Assembly (NCBI GenBank): GCA_035293765.1
Contig: DATGMF010000059.1
Span: forward strand, 124,001-188,000
From: DASRHT01 sp035293765
GTDB lineage: Bacteria > Chloroflexota > Ktedonobacteria > Ktedonobacterales > Ktedonobacteraceae
Direction: 5' to 3'
DNA: 64,000 bases
In this document: one piece after another, positions 1-9,008 of the stretch
Position numbering within the stretch: the stretch's first letter is position 1
Layout: every line of letters begins with the position of its first letter
Translations under genes and position numbers: made by a program
The notes under the pieces: generated by a model
The model's input: the letters and a program-made list of their open reading frames with translations, nothing else
Told to the model about the DNA's origin: nothing
The model's database searches: none

Positions 1-1
1 G

Positions 2-853
2 CCCGGCTCTAAACATACCAAACGCTACCAGGACGTGCAGGAGATCCTCGACGCGGGTATCGACGTCGTGACTACGCTGAATATCCAGCACCTGGAGAGC
101 CTGAACGATCTGGTGGCGAGCATCACCGGTGTGCGCGTGCGCGAGACGCTGCCTGACCGCATTCTAGATCAGGCCGACGAGGTAGAACTGGTTGATATCT
201 CGCCACATGCCCTGCGACAACGCATGAAGCACGGCAACATCTATCCCCACGAGCGCATTGATGCCGCGCTCAACAATTTCTTCCGCGAAGGCAATCTGAC
301 GGCCCTGCGCGAGATGGCGCTACGGCGCACAGCCGAGAAGACCGAGACGCAGCTCCAGCAATATATGACTGAGCATGGGATCAAAGGGGTCTGGCCCGCC
401 AGCGAGCGCGTGCTGGTGGGCTTCGACCATCGCCCGCATACGCGCCGCGTAATCCGCGATGCCTGGCGTCTGGCTCACGGCCTGCACGCCGATTTGATCG
501 CCGTCTCGATCCAGCCTGAAGGCTATCCCGCCCTTATGAGCAAACTCATCGGCTGGATCAAATATGGCGGTGAGGCGAAACAGCGCAGGGAAGAGGCGCT
601 ACGTCGCCTGGAGGAGCATGCCGTGCTGGCTGAGGACCTGGGGGCCGAGGTGATCCGCACAAGCAGCCACGACATTGCGCAAAAGCTGGTCGAGATTGCC
701 CGTGAGCGACAGGTGACGCAACTGGTGCTGGGTCAACCCGCCCGCAGTCCCTGGGAAGAATTTATTCGCGGGTCCATCGTCAATCGCCTGCTGCGGCTCT
801 CGACCGATATCGATATTCATCTCGTACCGAGAAGCCACGAAGAAGAAAAATAA
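2..853 (+). CDS. KdpD-type sensor domain with universal stress domain, 5' end outside window
   Basis: The frame is open at the left edge, so the start is missing; it ends at TAA 851-853. What is visible is the second half of the KdpD N-terminal K+/turgor-sensing domain (AGIDVVTTLNIQHLESLND near the beginning) followed by a universal-stress (Usp) fold that begins at RVLVGFDHRP (about base 408). In standard KdpD the Usp domain is followed by four membrane helices and a histidine kinase; here the protein stops right after Usp. Short KdpD homologues without a kinase are known in some cyanobacteria and other phyla, so this is probably a natural short form rather than a truncation. Cytoplasmic; likely modulates K+ transport. 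The kdpABC genes, if present, lie outside the window. Confidence 0.85.
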   Translation, partial: PGSKHTKRYQDVQEILDAGIDVVTTLNIQHLESLNDLVASITGVRVRETLPDRILDQADEVELVDISPHALRQRMKHGNIYPHERIDAALNNFFREGNLTALREMALRRTAEKTETQLQQYMTEHGIKGVWPASERVLVGFDHRPHTRRVIRDAWRLAHGLHADLIAVSIQPEGYPALMSKLIGWIKYGGEAKQRREEALRRLEEHAVLAEDLGAEVIRTSSHDIAQKLVEIARERQVTQLVLGQPARSPWEEFIRGSIVNRLLRLSTDIDIHLVPRSHEEEK

Positions 854-869
854 TGAGCAGCGCGTAGCC

Positions 870-898
870 TTGACTTTTTATTCTCTCTGCCATATAGT
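870..898 (+). promoter_or_regulatory. sigma70-type promoter for the TetR gene
   Basis: TTGACT (870-875) and TATAGT (893-898) are separated by 17 bp, starting just after the kdpD-like stop codon. It should drive the TetR/dikinase pair. Confidence 0.65.
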
Positions 899-913
899 TC
901 TAATATCAGTTTT

Positions 914-939
914 ATGACTAAATCAGCACAATTGGTCAT
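914..939. promoter_or_regulatory. Imperfect dyad, possible TetR-family operator
   Basis: ATGACTA (914-920) and TGGTCAT (933-939) form an inverted repeat with one mismatch, just downstream of the promoter and upstream of the ribosome binding site of the regulator. The position fits autorepression by the adjacent TetR protein; this is inference from placement. Confidence 0.4.
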
Positions 940-963
940 TTGTATGAAACGAAGGAGAAAACG

Positions 964-1683
964 TTGGTAAAGCAGGGTCATGAAGTGTCCAGGCGAGAGG
1001 AGCGGGCGCATCGCATTCTGGATGCGGCTAAGGTATTGATCTTGCGCTGGGGCTATCACAAAGTTACCGTCGATGATATATCCAGACAGGCCGGAGTGGC
1101 AAAGGGCACGATTTATCTACACTGGAAAACGCGAGAAGACCTGTTCGCGGCACTGATGAAGCGTGAGAAGCTGGAAATAGCGGAGGAACTCAAGCAGCGC
1201 ATTGCGGACGATCCCGAAGGAGCCACGCTGCGCGGTCTCCTGAAGCATACGGCGCTGACGCTGATGGAACGCCCATTTATGAAAGCGGTCCTTTTGCGCG
1301 ATATGGAGATATTGGGGAAGCTCAGCCAGGGAGAAGCAAGTAAAACGGCTTATCTAGAGAAGATGATGGGCTTCAAAGTGTACCTCGAATTTTTGCGCGA
1401 GCATGGATTGGTGCGAACCGATCTTAGCTTGCGAGCGCAGGTTTATATCTTCTGCGCCATTTTCATGGGATTTTTACTTGTTATTCCCCTGATGCCCGAT
1501 GAATTCACGCCCACCGATGAGGAGATTGCGGAACTGATGGCTGAGACCGCGCATTGCACGCTGGAGCCTCGTCATGCGGTCTCGCCTGATGCACTGCAAA
1601 ACGCCTCTCACACCTTTATCCAATACATGGAACGCTCTACTAAAGTTGTCCAGGAACAGTTTGAGAAAGAAATGAACGTATGA
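964..1683 (+). CDS. TetR/AcrR family transcriptional regulator
   Basis: A 239-residue repressor of the TetR family. The N-terminal helix-turn-helix is clear: RILDAAKVLILRWGYHKVTV followed by DDISRQAGVAKGTIYLHWKTREDL, the family signature of helices 1-4. The remainder is the helical ligand-binding and dimerisation domain. I chose the TTG at 964 because GAAGGAGA (951-958) sits just upstream; an in-frame TTG at 940 has no such site. The last codons overlap the next gene (ATG inside GTATGA), so the two are probably translationally coupled and the regulator may control the dikinase downstream. The ligand is unknown. Confidence 0.9.
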   Translation: MVKQGHEVSRREERAHRILDAAKVLILRWGYHKVTVDDISRQAGVAKGTIYLHWKTREDLFAALMKREKLEIAEELKQRIADDPEGATLRGLLKHTALTLMERPFMKAVLLRDMEILGKLSQGEASKTAYLEKMMGFKVYLEFLREHGLVRTDLSLRAQVYIFCAIFMGFLLVIPLMPDEFTPTDEEIAELMAETAHCTLEPRHAVSPDALQNASHTFIQYMERSTKVVQEQFEKEMNV

Positions 1684-4289
1684 CCACTCAGGAAAGTTCA
1701 CTTTTGAACAATATCGATGATGCTCCTCTTGTTCTCGCATTGAATGATAGCCCTGTTACATTGGAACAGGTCGGAGGGAAAGGCGCATCACTGGCACGCA
1801 TGGCCGCCGCTGGCCTGCCTATTCCCCCCGGCTTTCTCGTCACTACGGTGGCCTATCGCCGTTTTGTCGCGGAAAACGGGCTGCAAGAGCAGATTCTGGC
1901 TGCGGTCTCAGGCAGCGATGTCGATCAGCCCGCAACGCTCGAAGAGGCGTCCAGCAAAATTGGAGAGCTCTTCGCCGCAGGCGTGATGCCCGACGAGATT
2001 GCTGAAGCGATCCGCCAGGCATATGCCGGATGTAACGATCAGCCTGTCGCCGTACGTTCTTCCGCCACGGCTGAAGACCTGCCGGAGATGTCCTTTGCCG
2101 GTCAGCAGGAAACATACCTGAATATACGCGGCGCGGCGATGGTACTGGACGCGGTCAAACGCTGCTGGGCCTCTCTCTGGACTGCGCGCGCCATTGGCTA
2201 CCGCGCCCATCACAGCATCGCGCCCCAGGATGTCAGTCTGGCGGTCGTCGTCCAGGAACTGGTATCCGCCGATGCCTCCGGCATCCTCTTCACGGCCAAT
2301 CCCTTGACCGGCGACCGCGATCAGGTGGTGATTAACGCCGCCTGGGGTCTGGGCGAAGCCATCGTCGGCGGTCAGGTAACGCCCGATACCTTTGCGCTTG
2401 ACAGGGCGAGCGAGAAGATTGTCAGGCAGGAGATAGCAGAGAAAAGCGTCATGACAGTCTGTACACCTGAGGGCACCCGCGAAGAGCCTGTCCCCACCGA
2501 TAAGCGCAAAGAGGCGGCGATTACTAGTGCGCAAGTAACTGAGCTGGCGCGCATCGGTAAACAGATTGAGCAGATGTATGGTCAGCCAATGGATATCGAG
2601 TGGGCGATAAAGGATGATCGCATCTCGATTGTGCAGGCGCGCCCGATCACAACGTTACGCTCTCCAGCTTCAGCAAGCGAGACAGCAAGCGATGAATGGA
2701 ACGATAGCCTGACCGGTAACTACCTGTGGACCAATGCTAACCTGGGCGAGGCAGTACCTGACGTCATGACTCCTGCGACCTGGTCGGTGATCCAGGTCCT
2801 GGTCTTCGAGACGGCCCCGCTGCCGTCGCTCGGTCGCTACCGCATCATGGGCAATATCGCCGGGCGCTTCTATATCAACTTGAGCCTGCTGTTATCGCTC
2901 GCAGCAGTCTTTGGTGTGAAGCGCCAGACCGCGCTAGAGCGCAACGAGAATTTCTTTGGGCGCGTTCCCGACGATGTCGAGATCCCCCTCATCCCGCTGT
3001 CACGCTGGCAGGTAATCGCGAAGTTGATACCAGAAGTAGCCAGCCTGCTCTGGACGATACGCCGCTATCAGCAACAATTTCCGGCCTTCCTGGAGGAGTC
3101 ACCGGCACGCTGCGGGCGGCTGCACGCCCAGATCAAAGCGACATCCAGCACGCAGGATCTGGCCCGGCTGTGGCGAACGGAGATCGAGCCATTTTTCCGC
3201 GATGCCCTGCGCATGCTGCGTTCGGTTGCTCAAGGGTTAGATCGTATGTTGCGCTCAGACCTGCGCAAGCTGGTGGGCGAGGCCGATACCAACGCGCTGA
3301 TCGGCGGATTGAGTAGCGGTGCCAACCAGTTAGCCAGCCTGGAACTACTGCTAGGGCTGGAACAACTCTCGCGTGGTGAGATTGACCGCGAGACCTTCGC
3401 GCGCCGCTACGGTCATCGTGGCGCGCACGAGATGGAACTCTCTATCGCTCGTCCCGCTGAAGATCCTGATTGGATCGAGCGGCAGCTTGCCGGGATGCGC
3501 GGGGCTGAGATAGATGTCCATCAATTGCTGGCTCGTCAAAATGCGGCCCATGAAGCCGCCTGGGAGCGTTTCCGCCAGCGTTATCCACGCGAGGCAAAGA
3601 AGATACGTCGTCGCATTGATCGCAGCGCGGAGGCTGCCCGCAAAAGGGAGGCTGCCCGCTCGGAGGGGGTGCGCGTCTTCTGGGTGATTCGCGCCTTTAT
3701 CCGGCGTGCCGGCGAACTCACGGGACAGGGCAATAAACTATTCTTCCTCTCAATCAACGAGATTCTAGCCGTTCTTGGTGGCGACCTGGCTCCCCTTGCC
3801 TCTATCCCAGGCCGCCACGCGCGCTACAACCGCTATTGCGCGTTACCGCTATATCCAGGGCTGATCCGCGGACACTTCGATCCTTTCCTCTGGGCCGCAG
3901 ATCCACACAGGCGCAACGACCTGTTCGACGAAGGGCGCGAGCATGCCATCAGCGACGATGCGATCAGAGGGTTCCCCGGCTCGGCAGGGATCGTCGAGGG
4001 ACGAGCGCGCATGGTTGCCACGGTCGAAGAAGGCGATCAGCTCCAGGCAGGCGAGATCCTGGTAACAACCACGACCAATGTTGGCTGGACGCCCCTGTTT
4101 CCACGCGCCGCCGCCATCGTAACCGACGTTGGCGCGCCTCTCTCGCACGCCTCCATCGTCGCTCGCGAGCTGGGCATACCCGCCGTCGTCGGCTGCGGCA
4201 ACGCCACCATGCGCCTGCATACCGGCGACCTGATCCGCGTCAACGGCGCACAGGGCACCGTCGAAGTGCTGCAAGTGGCAGAACCGTAG
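1680..4289 (+). CDS. PEP-utilising dikinase, rifampicin phosphotransferase-like
   Basis: 869 residues with the domain order of the PEP synthase/rifampicin phosphotransferase (Rph) group: an ATP-grasp N-terminal part (VGGKGASLARMAAAGLPIPP near residue 32; AVRSSATAEDLPEMSFAGQQ near residue 122), a central helical region without strong motifs, and a C-terminal swivelling phosphohistidine domain (APLSHASIVARELGIPAVVG; catalytic His about residue 823). Length and His position match Rph, which inactivates rifamycins using ATP, rather than true PEP synthase, which carries an additional PEP-binding TIM barrel. Family members of this size also act on unknown substrates, so the drug specificity is not proven. 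It overlaps the TetR gene by 4 bp, the layout of a drug-responsive cassette. Confidence 0.8.
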   Translation: MTTQESSLLNNIDDAPLVLALNDSPVTLEQVGGKGASLARMAAAGLPIPPGFLVTTVAYRRFVAENGLQEQILAAVSGSDVDQPATLEEASSKIGELFAAGVMPDEIAEAIRQAYAGCNDQPVAVRSSATAEDLPEMSFAGQQETYLNIRGAAMVLDAVKRCWASLWTARAIGYRAHHSIAPQDVSLAVVVQELVSADASGILFTANPLTGDRDQVVINAAWGLGEAIVGGQVTPDTFALDRASEKIVRQEIAEKSVMTVCTPEGTREEPVPTDKRKEAAITSAQVTELARIGKQIEQMYGQPMDIEWAIKDDRISIVQARPITTLRSPASASETASDEWNDSLTGNYLWTNANLGEAVPDVMTPATWSVIQVLVFETAPLPSLGRYRIMGNIAGRFYINLSLLLSLAAVFGVKRQTALERNENFFGRVPDDVEIPLIPLSRWQVIAKLIPEVASLLWTIRRYQQQFPAFLEESPARCGRLHAQIKATSSTQDLARLWRTEIEPFFRDALRMLRSVAQGLDRMLRSDLRKLVGEADTNALIGGLSSGANQLASLELLLGLEQLSRGEIDRETFARRYGHRGAHEMELSIARPAEDPDWIERQLAGMRGAEIDVHQLLARQNAAHEAAWERFRQRYPREAKKIRRRIDRSAEAARKREAARSEGVRVFWVIRAFIRRAGELTGQGNKLFFLSINEILAVLGGDLAPLASIPGRHARYNRYCALPLYPGLIRGHFDPFLWAADPHRRNDLFDEGREHAISDDAIRGFPGSAGIVEGRARMVATVEEGDQLQAGEILVTTTTNVGWTPLFPRAAAIVTDVGAPLSHASIVARELGIPAVVGCGNATMRLHTGDLIRVNGAQGTVEVLQVAEP

Positions 4290-4298
4290 GGTTCTGCC
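4277..4298 (+). terminator. Hairpin with the stop codon in its loop
   Basis: GGCAGAACC (4277-4285) and GGTTCTGCC (4290-4298) pair perfectly; the 4-base loop GTAG holds the TAG stop of the dikinase gene (4287-4289). No clear run of T follows on the + strand (GTTTGCAAAAAAA), so termination strength is uncertain. Confidence 0.4.
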
Positions 4299-4377
4299 GT
4301 TTGCAAAAAAAGCCTCCATCTGATAGAGTGGATGGGTAGATAGTCTGTCTCTCCTTTCACGCTTCGAGGTGCAACGC

Positions 4378-5499
4378 ATGACGACGACAACCGGTTCCGA
4401 AACCTCCTTCTTTTCAACCCTGTCTGGCCGTTATTATTACGATCCCGCTATTTATGAGCTAGAACAAGAGCATATTTTCTCCCGCATGTGGGTTTGCGCG
4501 GGACGAGCCGACGCACTCTCTGCTCCGGGCGCTTACCAGGTTGTTTCTATTGGACGAGAGAGCGTGATTATCGTGCGTGACCGCAACGACGAGCTGCACG
4601 CCTTCCTCAATGTGTGCCGCCATAGAGGGGCGCGGCTGTGTAGCGAGATGTCGGGCTGCCTGAAAGGCTCGATTCAGTGCCGCTATCACGCCTGGACCTA
4701 TGGGCTGGATGGCTCGCTAATTGGCGCGCCGAATGTGCTGGCTGACGAACAATTTGACCGCGCGGCATACGGGTTATTTCCGGTGGCACTGGAACTGTGG
4801 GAAGGCTTTATCTGGCTCAATCTGTCCGATGACCCGCCATCGGTAGCTGAGCAGCTTAATCAGCAGATCATCAAGCGGTTCGGCAGTTACGCTCCTTTTG
4901 CGCGCTATGGGCTGGGAGAACTGAAGGTGGGGAAGGCAATCACGTACAGTCTGGAAGCCAACTGGAAGCTGGTGCTTGAGAACTTCATGGAGTGCTATCA
5001 TTGCGCTCCGATGCATCCCGAACTGTGCGATCTGCTGCCCGGCTTCCGCTCCGGCAAAGCGTACGACGCTGGTGATGCCGCCATGTTAGCCGATACCGCC
5101 GCAGCCTTCACCGTCACCGGCAAGGCCAGTCGTCCGCCGCTTCCAGGCTTGCTGGCGGAGGATTTGCGTCGCTACTATGGCGAAGTGCTGCTGCCCAATA
5201 TCCTGCTCAATCTATTTGACGATCATGCCGTTGTGCATACCGTCTGGCCGGAGGGGCCAACCCATTCGCGCGTGGTATGCGAGTGGCTCTTTGATCCCGT
5301 GGTGATGACCAGACCGGATTTTGACCCGATGGATGCCGTCGAAATCTTTGATCTCGTCAACCGGCAGGACTGGGAAGTGTGCGAACTGACCCAGCAAGGC
5401 ATGACCTCGAAAGCATTCCGTTCCGGCGGCATCTACGTCCCCGCCGAACAACATATTCGCGCATTCGCAGATTTCATCCTTGCAAAAATCGCCCCGTAG
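4378..5499 (+). CDS. Rieske [2Fe-2S] ring-hydroxylating oxygenase, alpha subunit
   Basis: A 373-residue oxygenase component that would use electrons from a separate reductase to hydroxylate or demethylate a small substrate. The Rieske cluster ligands are C80-x-H82 and C101-x2-H104 (CRHRGARLC and CRYHAWTYG). The mononuclear iron site is in the C-terminal catalytic domain (NWKLVLENFMECYHCAPMHP). This arrangement resembles the choline monooxygenase / glycine betaine demethylase branch more than the benzene-type dioxygenases, but the substrate cannot be told. ATG 4378 was preferred over GTG 4369 because GAGG at 4366 is well placed. No ferredoxin or reductase gene is adjacent. Confidence 0.87.
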   Translation: MTTTTGSETSFFSTLSGRYYYDPAIYELEQEHIFSRMWVCAGRADALSAPGAYQVVSIGRESVIIVRDRNDELHAFLNVCRHRGARLCSEMSGCLKGSIQCRYHAWTYGLDGSLIGAPNVLADEQFDRAAYGLFPVALELWEGFIWLNLSDDPPSVAEQLNQQIIKRFGSYAPFARYGLGELKVGKAITYSLEANWKLVLENFMECYHCAPMHPELCDLLPGFRSGKAYDAGDAAMLADTAAAFTVTGKASRPPLPGLLAEDLRRYYGEVLLPNILLNLFDDHAVVHTVWPEGPTHSRVVCEWLFDPVVMTRPDFDPMDAVEIFDLVNRQDWEVCELTQQGMTSKAFRSGGIYVPAEQHIRAFADFILAKIAP

Positions 5500-5587
5500 G
5501 ACAGGCGCAAGGACCGGATCTGTAGGGGCAGTGCCTTGCGTTTGCCCTGCTGGCCCTATTGAATCATTATCAAAAAGAGAGAAATAC

Positions 5588-7003
5588 ATGAATCCTGAAG
5601 AATTTCGTCAGATAGGTCACCAGATCGTTGATTGGATCGCCGATTACCGCGCCAGGATTGCAGAGTTTCCGGTGATGTCGCAGGTCGAGCCTGGTGCGAT
5701 ACGAGCGCAGTTTCCGACCACGCCTCCCGACTCCCCCGAGTCGTTTGAGGATATTTTGCGCGATCTTGACCAGATCATCGTCCCCGGACTATCGCACTGG
5801 CAATCGCCCAACTTCTACGGCTATTTTCCAGCTAATAGCATGCTGGCCTCCGTGTTAGGCGACTATCTGAGCAGCGGCCTGGGCGTGATCGGCCTCTCCT
5901 GGCAATCCAGCCCGGCCCTGAGCGAGTTGGAGGAAGTGGTCACCGATTGGGTGCGCCAGATGGTTGGCCTTTCGGACGCCTGGAGCGGCGTCATCCAGGA
6001 TACCGCTTCGACGAGTACGCTGGTCGCCCTGCTCTGCGCACGCGAACGCACCACCGACTATTCGTTAGCGCGCGGCGGCCTGCAAGGCGAAGAGAGGCCG
6101 TTGATCGTTTATGCTTCCGCACAGAGCCATAGCTCGGTCGAGAAAGCGGCCCTGCTCGCAGGTTTCGGACGTGCGAATGTACGCAGCATTCCGACCGACG
6201 AGCACTTCGCCATGCGCGCTGACCTGCTGGCTGCATCGATTGAGTCCGATATCGCCAACGGCTTTATTCCCTGTGCGGTCGCTGCCACCATTGGCACCAC
6301 CGCGTCAACGGCGCTCGATCCGCTGGAAGAGATTGCGCAGATTGCTCACAGGTATAACATGTGGATGCATGTGGATGCGGCCCTTGCCGGCGCGGCCATG
6401 ATCCTGCCCGAATGCCGCTGGATGTGGCAGGGTATCGAGAAGGCCGACTCGCTGGTGTGGAATGCCCATAAGTGGCTCGGAGTAGTATTTGATTGTTCGC
6501 TGTACTATGTGCGCGACCCCGAGCACCTTATACGCGTGATGAGCACCAATCCGAGCTTTTTACAGAGCGCCGTGGATGATCAGGTCAAGAACCTGCGCGA
6601 TTGGGGCATTCCGCTGGGGAGACGCTTCCGCGCGCTCAAGCTGTGGTGCCTTATTCGCGAGCAAGGAGTGGCAGCCTTGCAGGCTCGTCTGCGCCGCGAT
6701 ATCGCCAATGCTCAGTGGCTTGCCGAGCAGATCAGGGCCACACCAGACTGGCGTATCCTCGCGCCTGTTATTCTCCAGACGCTCTGCGTGCGCCATGAGC
6801 CTCCTGGCCTTACAGGAGAAGCATTGGACCGGCACACCCTGGCCTGGGCGGAGCGTGTCAACCGTTCGGGCGCGGCCTATCTCACGCCCGCGCAGCTCGA
6901 CGGTCGCTGGCTGGTACGCATCTCCATCGGCTCAGTCCCGACCGAACGCGAACATGTGGCGGCCCTGTGGAGGGTGATCCAGCAGGAAGCGGAGAGTATT
7001 TAA
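5588..7003 (+). CDS. PLP-dependent aromatic amino acid decarboxylase family
   Basis: 471 residues of the group II decarboxylase family (aromatic L-amino acid, tyrosine, tryptophan decarboxylases). Visible features: the N-terminal substrate-binding segment (SHWQSPNFYGYFPANSMLAS), the PLP-pairing Asp in MHVDAALAGAAM, and the PLP lysine in VWNAHKWLGVVFDCS. The start ATG 5588 is preceded by an AGAGAG site; the frame is open further upstream but has no better start. It lies 88 bp after the Rieske gene in the same orientation and could be co-transcribed; a family-2 repeat remnant (TAGGGGCA...TTGCCC) sits in the gap. Product would be an amine such as tyramine or tryptamine; exact substrate unknown. 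Confidence 0.88.
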   Translation: MNPEEFRQIGHQIVDWIADYRARIAEFPVMSQVEPGAIRAQFPTTPPDSPESFEDILRDLDQIIVPGLSHWQSPNFYGYFPANSMLASVLGDYLSSGLGVIGLSWQSSPALSELEEVVTDWVRQMVGLSDAWSGVIQDTASTSTLVALLCARERTTDYSLARGGLQGEERPLIVYASAQSHSSVEKAALLAGFGRANVRSIPTDEHFAMRADLLAASIESDIANGFIPCAVAATIGTTASTALDPLEEIAQIAHRYNMWMHVDAALAGAAMILPECRWMWQGIEKADSLVWNAHKWLGVVFDCSLYYVRDPEHLIRVMSTNPSFLQSAVDDQVKNLRDWGIPLGRRFRALKLWCLIREQGVAALQARLRRDIANAQWLAEQIRATPDWRILAPVILQTLCVRHEPPGLTGEALDRHTLAWAERVNRSGAAYLTPAQLDGRWLVRISIGSVPTEREHVAALWRVIQQEAESI

Positions 7004-7019
7004 TAGCCACGCTGCCCTT

Positions 7020-7199
7020 CGTAGGGACCCGGTTTACCGCGTCCGGTTCGCCGCCTATCTTCGCCTCAGCCCACGCGTTGCTCCAACGGCGAACGCATCG
7101 GGAGAAAACGCGATCAACGCGTTCCTTTTGTATTTAGCGAGCATCGTTTTTAGGTTAGGACGGGCGATAAATCGGACGCGCTAAAGCAGGTCCCTACGA
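7020..7199. repeat. Inverted-repeat element, possible MITE
   Basis: The whole space between two convergent genes is bounded by inverted ends: GTAGGGACCCGGTTTACCGC (from 7021) and the inverse-oriented GGACGCGCTAAAGCAGGTCC (from 7174) leading to CTACGA. Both ends match the dispersed consensus GGACGCGRTNAAYCGGGTCC-CTACGA also found near 17071, 52123 and 60723. No open frame inside. The right end abuts the stop codon of the M28 peptidase gene (7200-7202). Confidence 0.55.
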
Positions 7200-9008
7200 T
7201 CATTCAAGTAGCGCCAATCCCTGCTCAATCTTGCGTTGCGCTTCCGCCAGTTCGTGCATGACTCTGTTCCTTCGACGCACGAGCAGGGTCAGCAACTCGT
7301 GCGCTGTGTCGCTTTCAGGGCTGGCTGCAACCAGCGCGTCAATAGGGGCAAGCAGTGGCACCGGTGGCTGACCGAGCGCGGGATCATAGGCGTAGGGGTC
7401 GGAGCTGGTATAGTTCAGGCGCACAAGCGGCTTTTCTGCTGCCTGGATGATCTCGTTAAGCTGCGAGATCGTTGCTGGTGGCAGCTTATCAGCGCCATTA
7501 TCAAGCCTCGTCTGAAGCTGCGTTGCGAGCTGCTGCACCTCCTCTGCGCGTTTGACTACCATAGAGAGATCAAACCGCTCTCCCGCCTTCTGTTGCCACG
7601 CGCATAGGTGTTGAAGCAGGTCATCAGCCGACAATTTGATGTTTAAGGGAAGTATTGCCGTCGAAAGGTAATGATAGATGATGGCGGCATAGATTTGCGT
7701 ATCGCGCACGAGCAGAGCCGGATCGATCTTGTCGGCGGTATCCTCGGTGGTATGCCACCACCAGCCCAGGCCGCCGCTTTTGGCGGGCGAGCCGCCGAAT
7801 AGTTCCGCCGCCGAATCTCCTGCCCTGGGTGGCTGCTCTGAGAGGGACATGAACAGCGACGGGATACCGTGCCCCTGAAACGATTGATCGCCCGCGCGGC
7901 TGAAGCGCGTACCGTTGTACTCGATGCCCGTAAGCGCCTGTATCACCTGGGCCGCGCATGGCTGCATCTCCGCCATCGTTGGCGCTTCGCTCAGCACGGT
8001 AGCATTTTGTCCGCCAACCGAGTCAACGTTAATGTGCGCGACGCAGTTTGCCTCCAGGTCTTCCCAGAAGTTATCGGCATACCAGGTGGAACCGGCGTAG
8101 CGGCCATGTGAATGTCCCGACCAGAAGGCCAGGCGAAGACCACGCCTGAAGGTGTGACGATAAGGTAGCACCGCGCGTAATGTCTCCAGCATCGTCGCGT
8201 TGGCGCTGCCGTTATCCATCGCGCCATAATGCCAGGAATCGACATGCCCCGAGAACAAAATGAATTTTCCCTGCTCGTCCTTGCCGCCCGCCTGACCATC
8301 CACCTGGGCAATCAGCGTGGGGATCTGCGTCCAGCGCGTGGAAACCTGGGTGCGCAAACGCACCGCGACCTCCTGCTCCGTAGAGGCAACTCCCACGATG
8401 AATCGGGGAGCTACCGGTTGCCCCGCATCAAACATATCCCGCAGCGTATCGCCATCCTCTTTACCGAGCGAGATAACGGGAATATGTGGGAGCTGATGCC
8501 GGTTCTCGGGCGTCGGCGAGCCCCAGATGCTTGACACGATCATCTCATGAACATGCTCGTCCTGATTGACAAAGATACAGGCCGCAGCGCCCGCTCGCTG
8601 CGCGGTAAGCACTTTCGCGGGCATGGCGATGCCATCAATGATCACCGCTTTGCCCTGGACGTTGCGTGATGCATAGCTCTCCGCGCCGCCGCTGCCGACG
8701 TAGACCGCGCTGAGTTGCAAGCCTTCTTCAGGCGTGCTTACAGCCATAGCATGCGTGATGGCCCGCAACTCTTTTTGTCCCGCCCGCAGTTGCGCGCTGA
8801 TGGGTAAGCTGATCAAGCCATAGCCGGTGTAGAGGGTGGGTTCAACGCCGCACTGACGGAGCATAGAAGCGATATATTCAAACGCTTTGCGCTCATCTTC
8901 TGTTCCCGAAAGGCGTACCCACTGCGCTATCGCCTGCGTATCCGCCATTAGTCGCTCGCGCGAAACCGCTTGCACGATTGCCTGCTCTATGCTGCTTAAT
9001 GTCGTCAT
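7200..9008 (-). CDS. M28 family zinc peptidase with protease-associated domain
   Basis: 602 residues. The order is a PA (protease-associated) insert in the first third, then an M28 zinc aminopeptidase-like core: FSGHVDSWHYGAMDNGSANA supplies the first His and the bridging Asp, and DTADKID lies in the later metal-site region. No signal peptide, so probably cytoplasmic. ATG 9008 overlaps the stop of the upstream M20 gene (ATGA) and GGAAGG lies 12 bases before it, so the two peptidases are coupled and likely degrade peptides in succession. The segment VAPRFIVG is encoded by a 25-bp stretch identical to the core of a dispersed intergenic hairpin repeat (8390-8414). Confidence 0.85.
   Translation of the reverse strand: MTTLSSIEQAIVQAVSRERLMADTQAIAQWVRLSGTEDERKAFEYIASMLRQCGVEPTLYTGYGLISLPISAQLRAGQKELRAITHAMAVSTPEEGLQLSAVYVGSGGAESYASRNVQGKAVIIDGIAMPAKVLTAQRAGAAACIFVNQDEHVHEMIVSSIWGSPTPENRHQLPHIPVISLGKEDGDTLRDMFDAGQPVAPRFIVGVASTEQEVAVRLRTQVSTRWTQIPTLIAQVDGQAGGKDEQGKFILFSGHVDSWHYGAMDNGSANATMLETLRAVLPYRHTFRRGLRLAFWSGHSHGRYAGSTWYADNFWEDLEANCVAHINVDSVGGQNATVLSEAPTMAEMQPCAAQVIQALTGIEYNGTRFSRAGDQSFQGHGIPSLFMSLSEQPPRAGDSAAELFGGSPAKSGGLGWWWHTTEDTADKIDPALLVRDTQIYAAIIYHYLSTAILPLNIKLSADDLLQHLCAWQQKAGERFDLSMVVKRAEEVQQLATQLQTRLDNGADKLPPATISQLNEIIQAAEKPLVRLNYTSSDPYAYDPALGQPPVPLLAPIDALVAASPESDTAHELLTLLVRRRNRVMHELAEAQRKIEQGLALLE
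8390..8414 (-). repeat. 25-bp hairpin-repeat core inside a coding sequence
   Basis: On the - strand this is GTA followed by GCTCCCCGATTCATCGTGGG and AG, identical to the cores at 23632-23656, 29227-29251, 55696-55720 (- strand) and 60698-60722. Here it is read in frame as VAPRFIVG. The flanks GGCAAC (8384-8389) and GTTGCC (8416-8421) can pair, so a hairpin with arms different from the other copies is also possible. Confidence 0.75.

Noticed and set aside
3836..4417. Frames of 126-176 residues overlapping the end of the dikinase gene on both strands
   Set aside because: Arg- and His-rich shadows of a GC-rich gene; the dikinase frame carries the phosphohistidine motif across the same bases.
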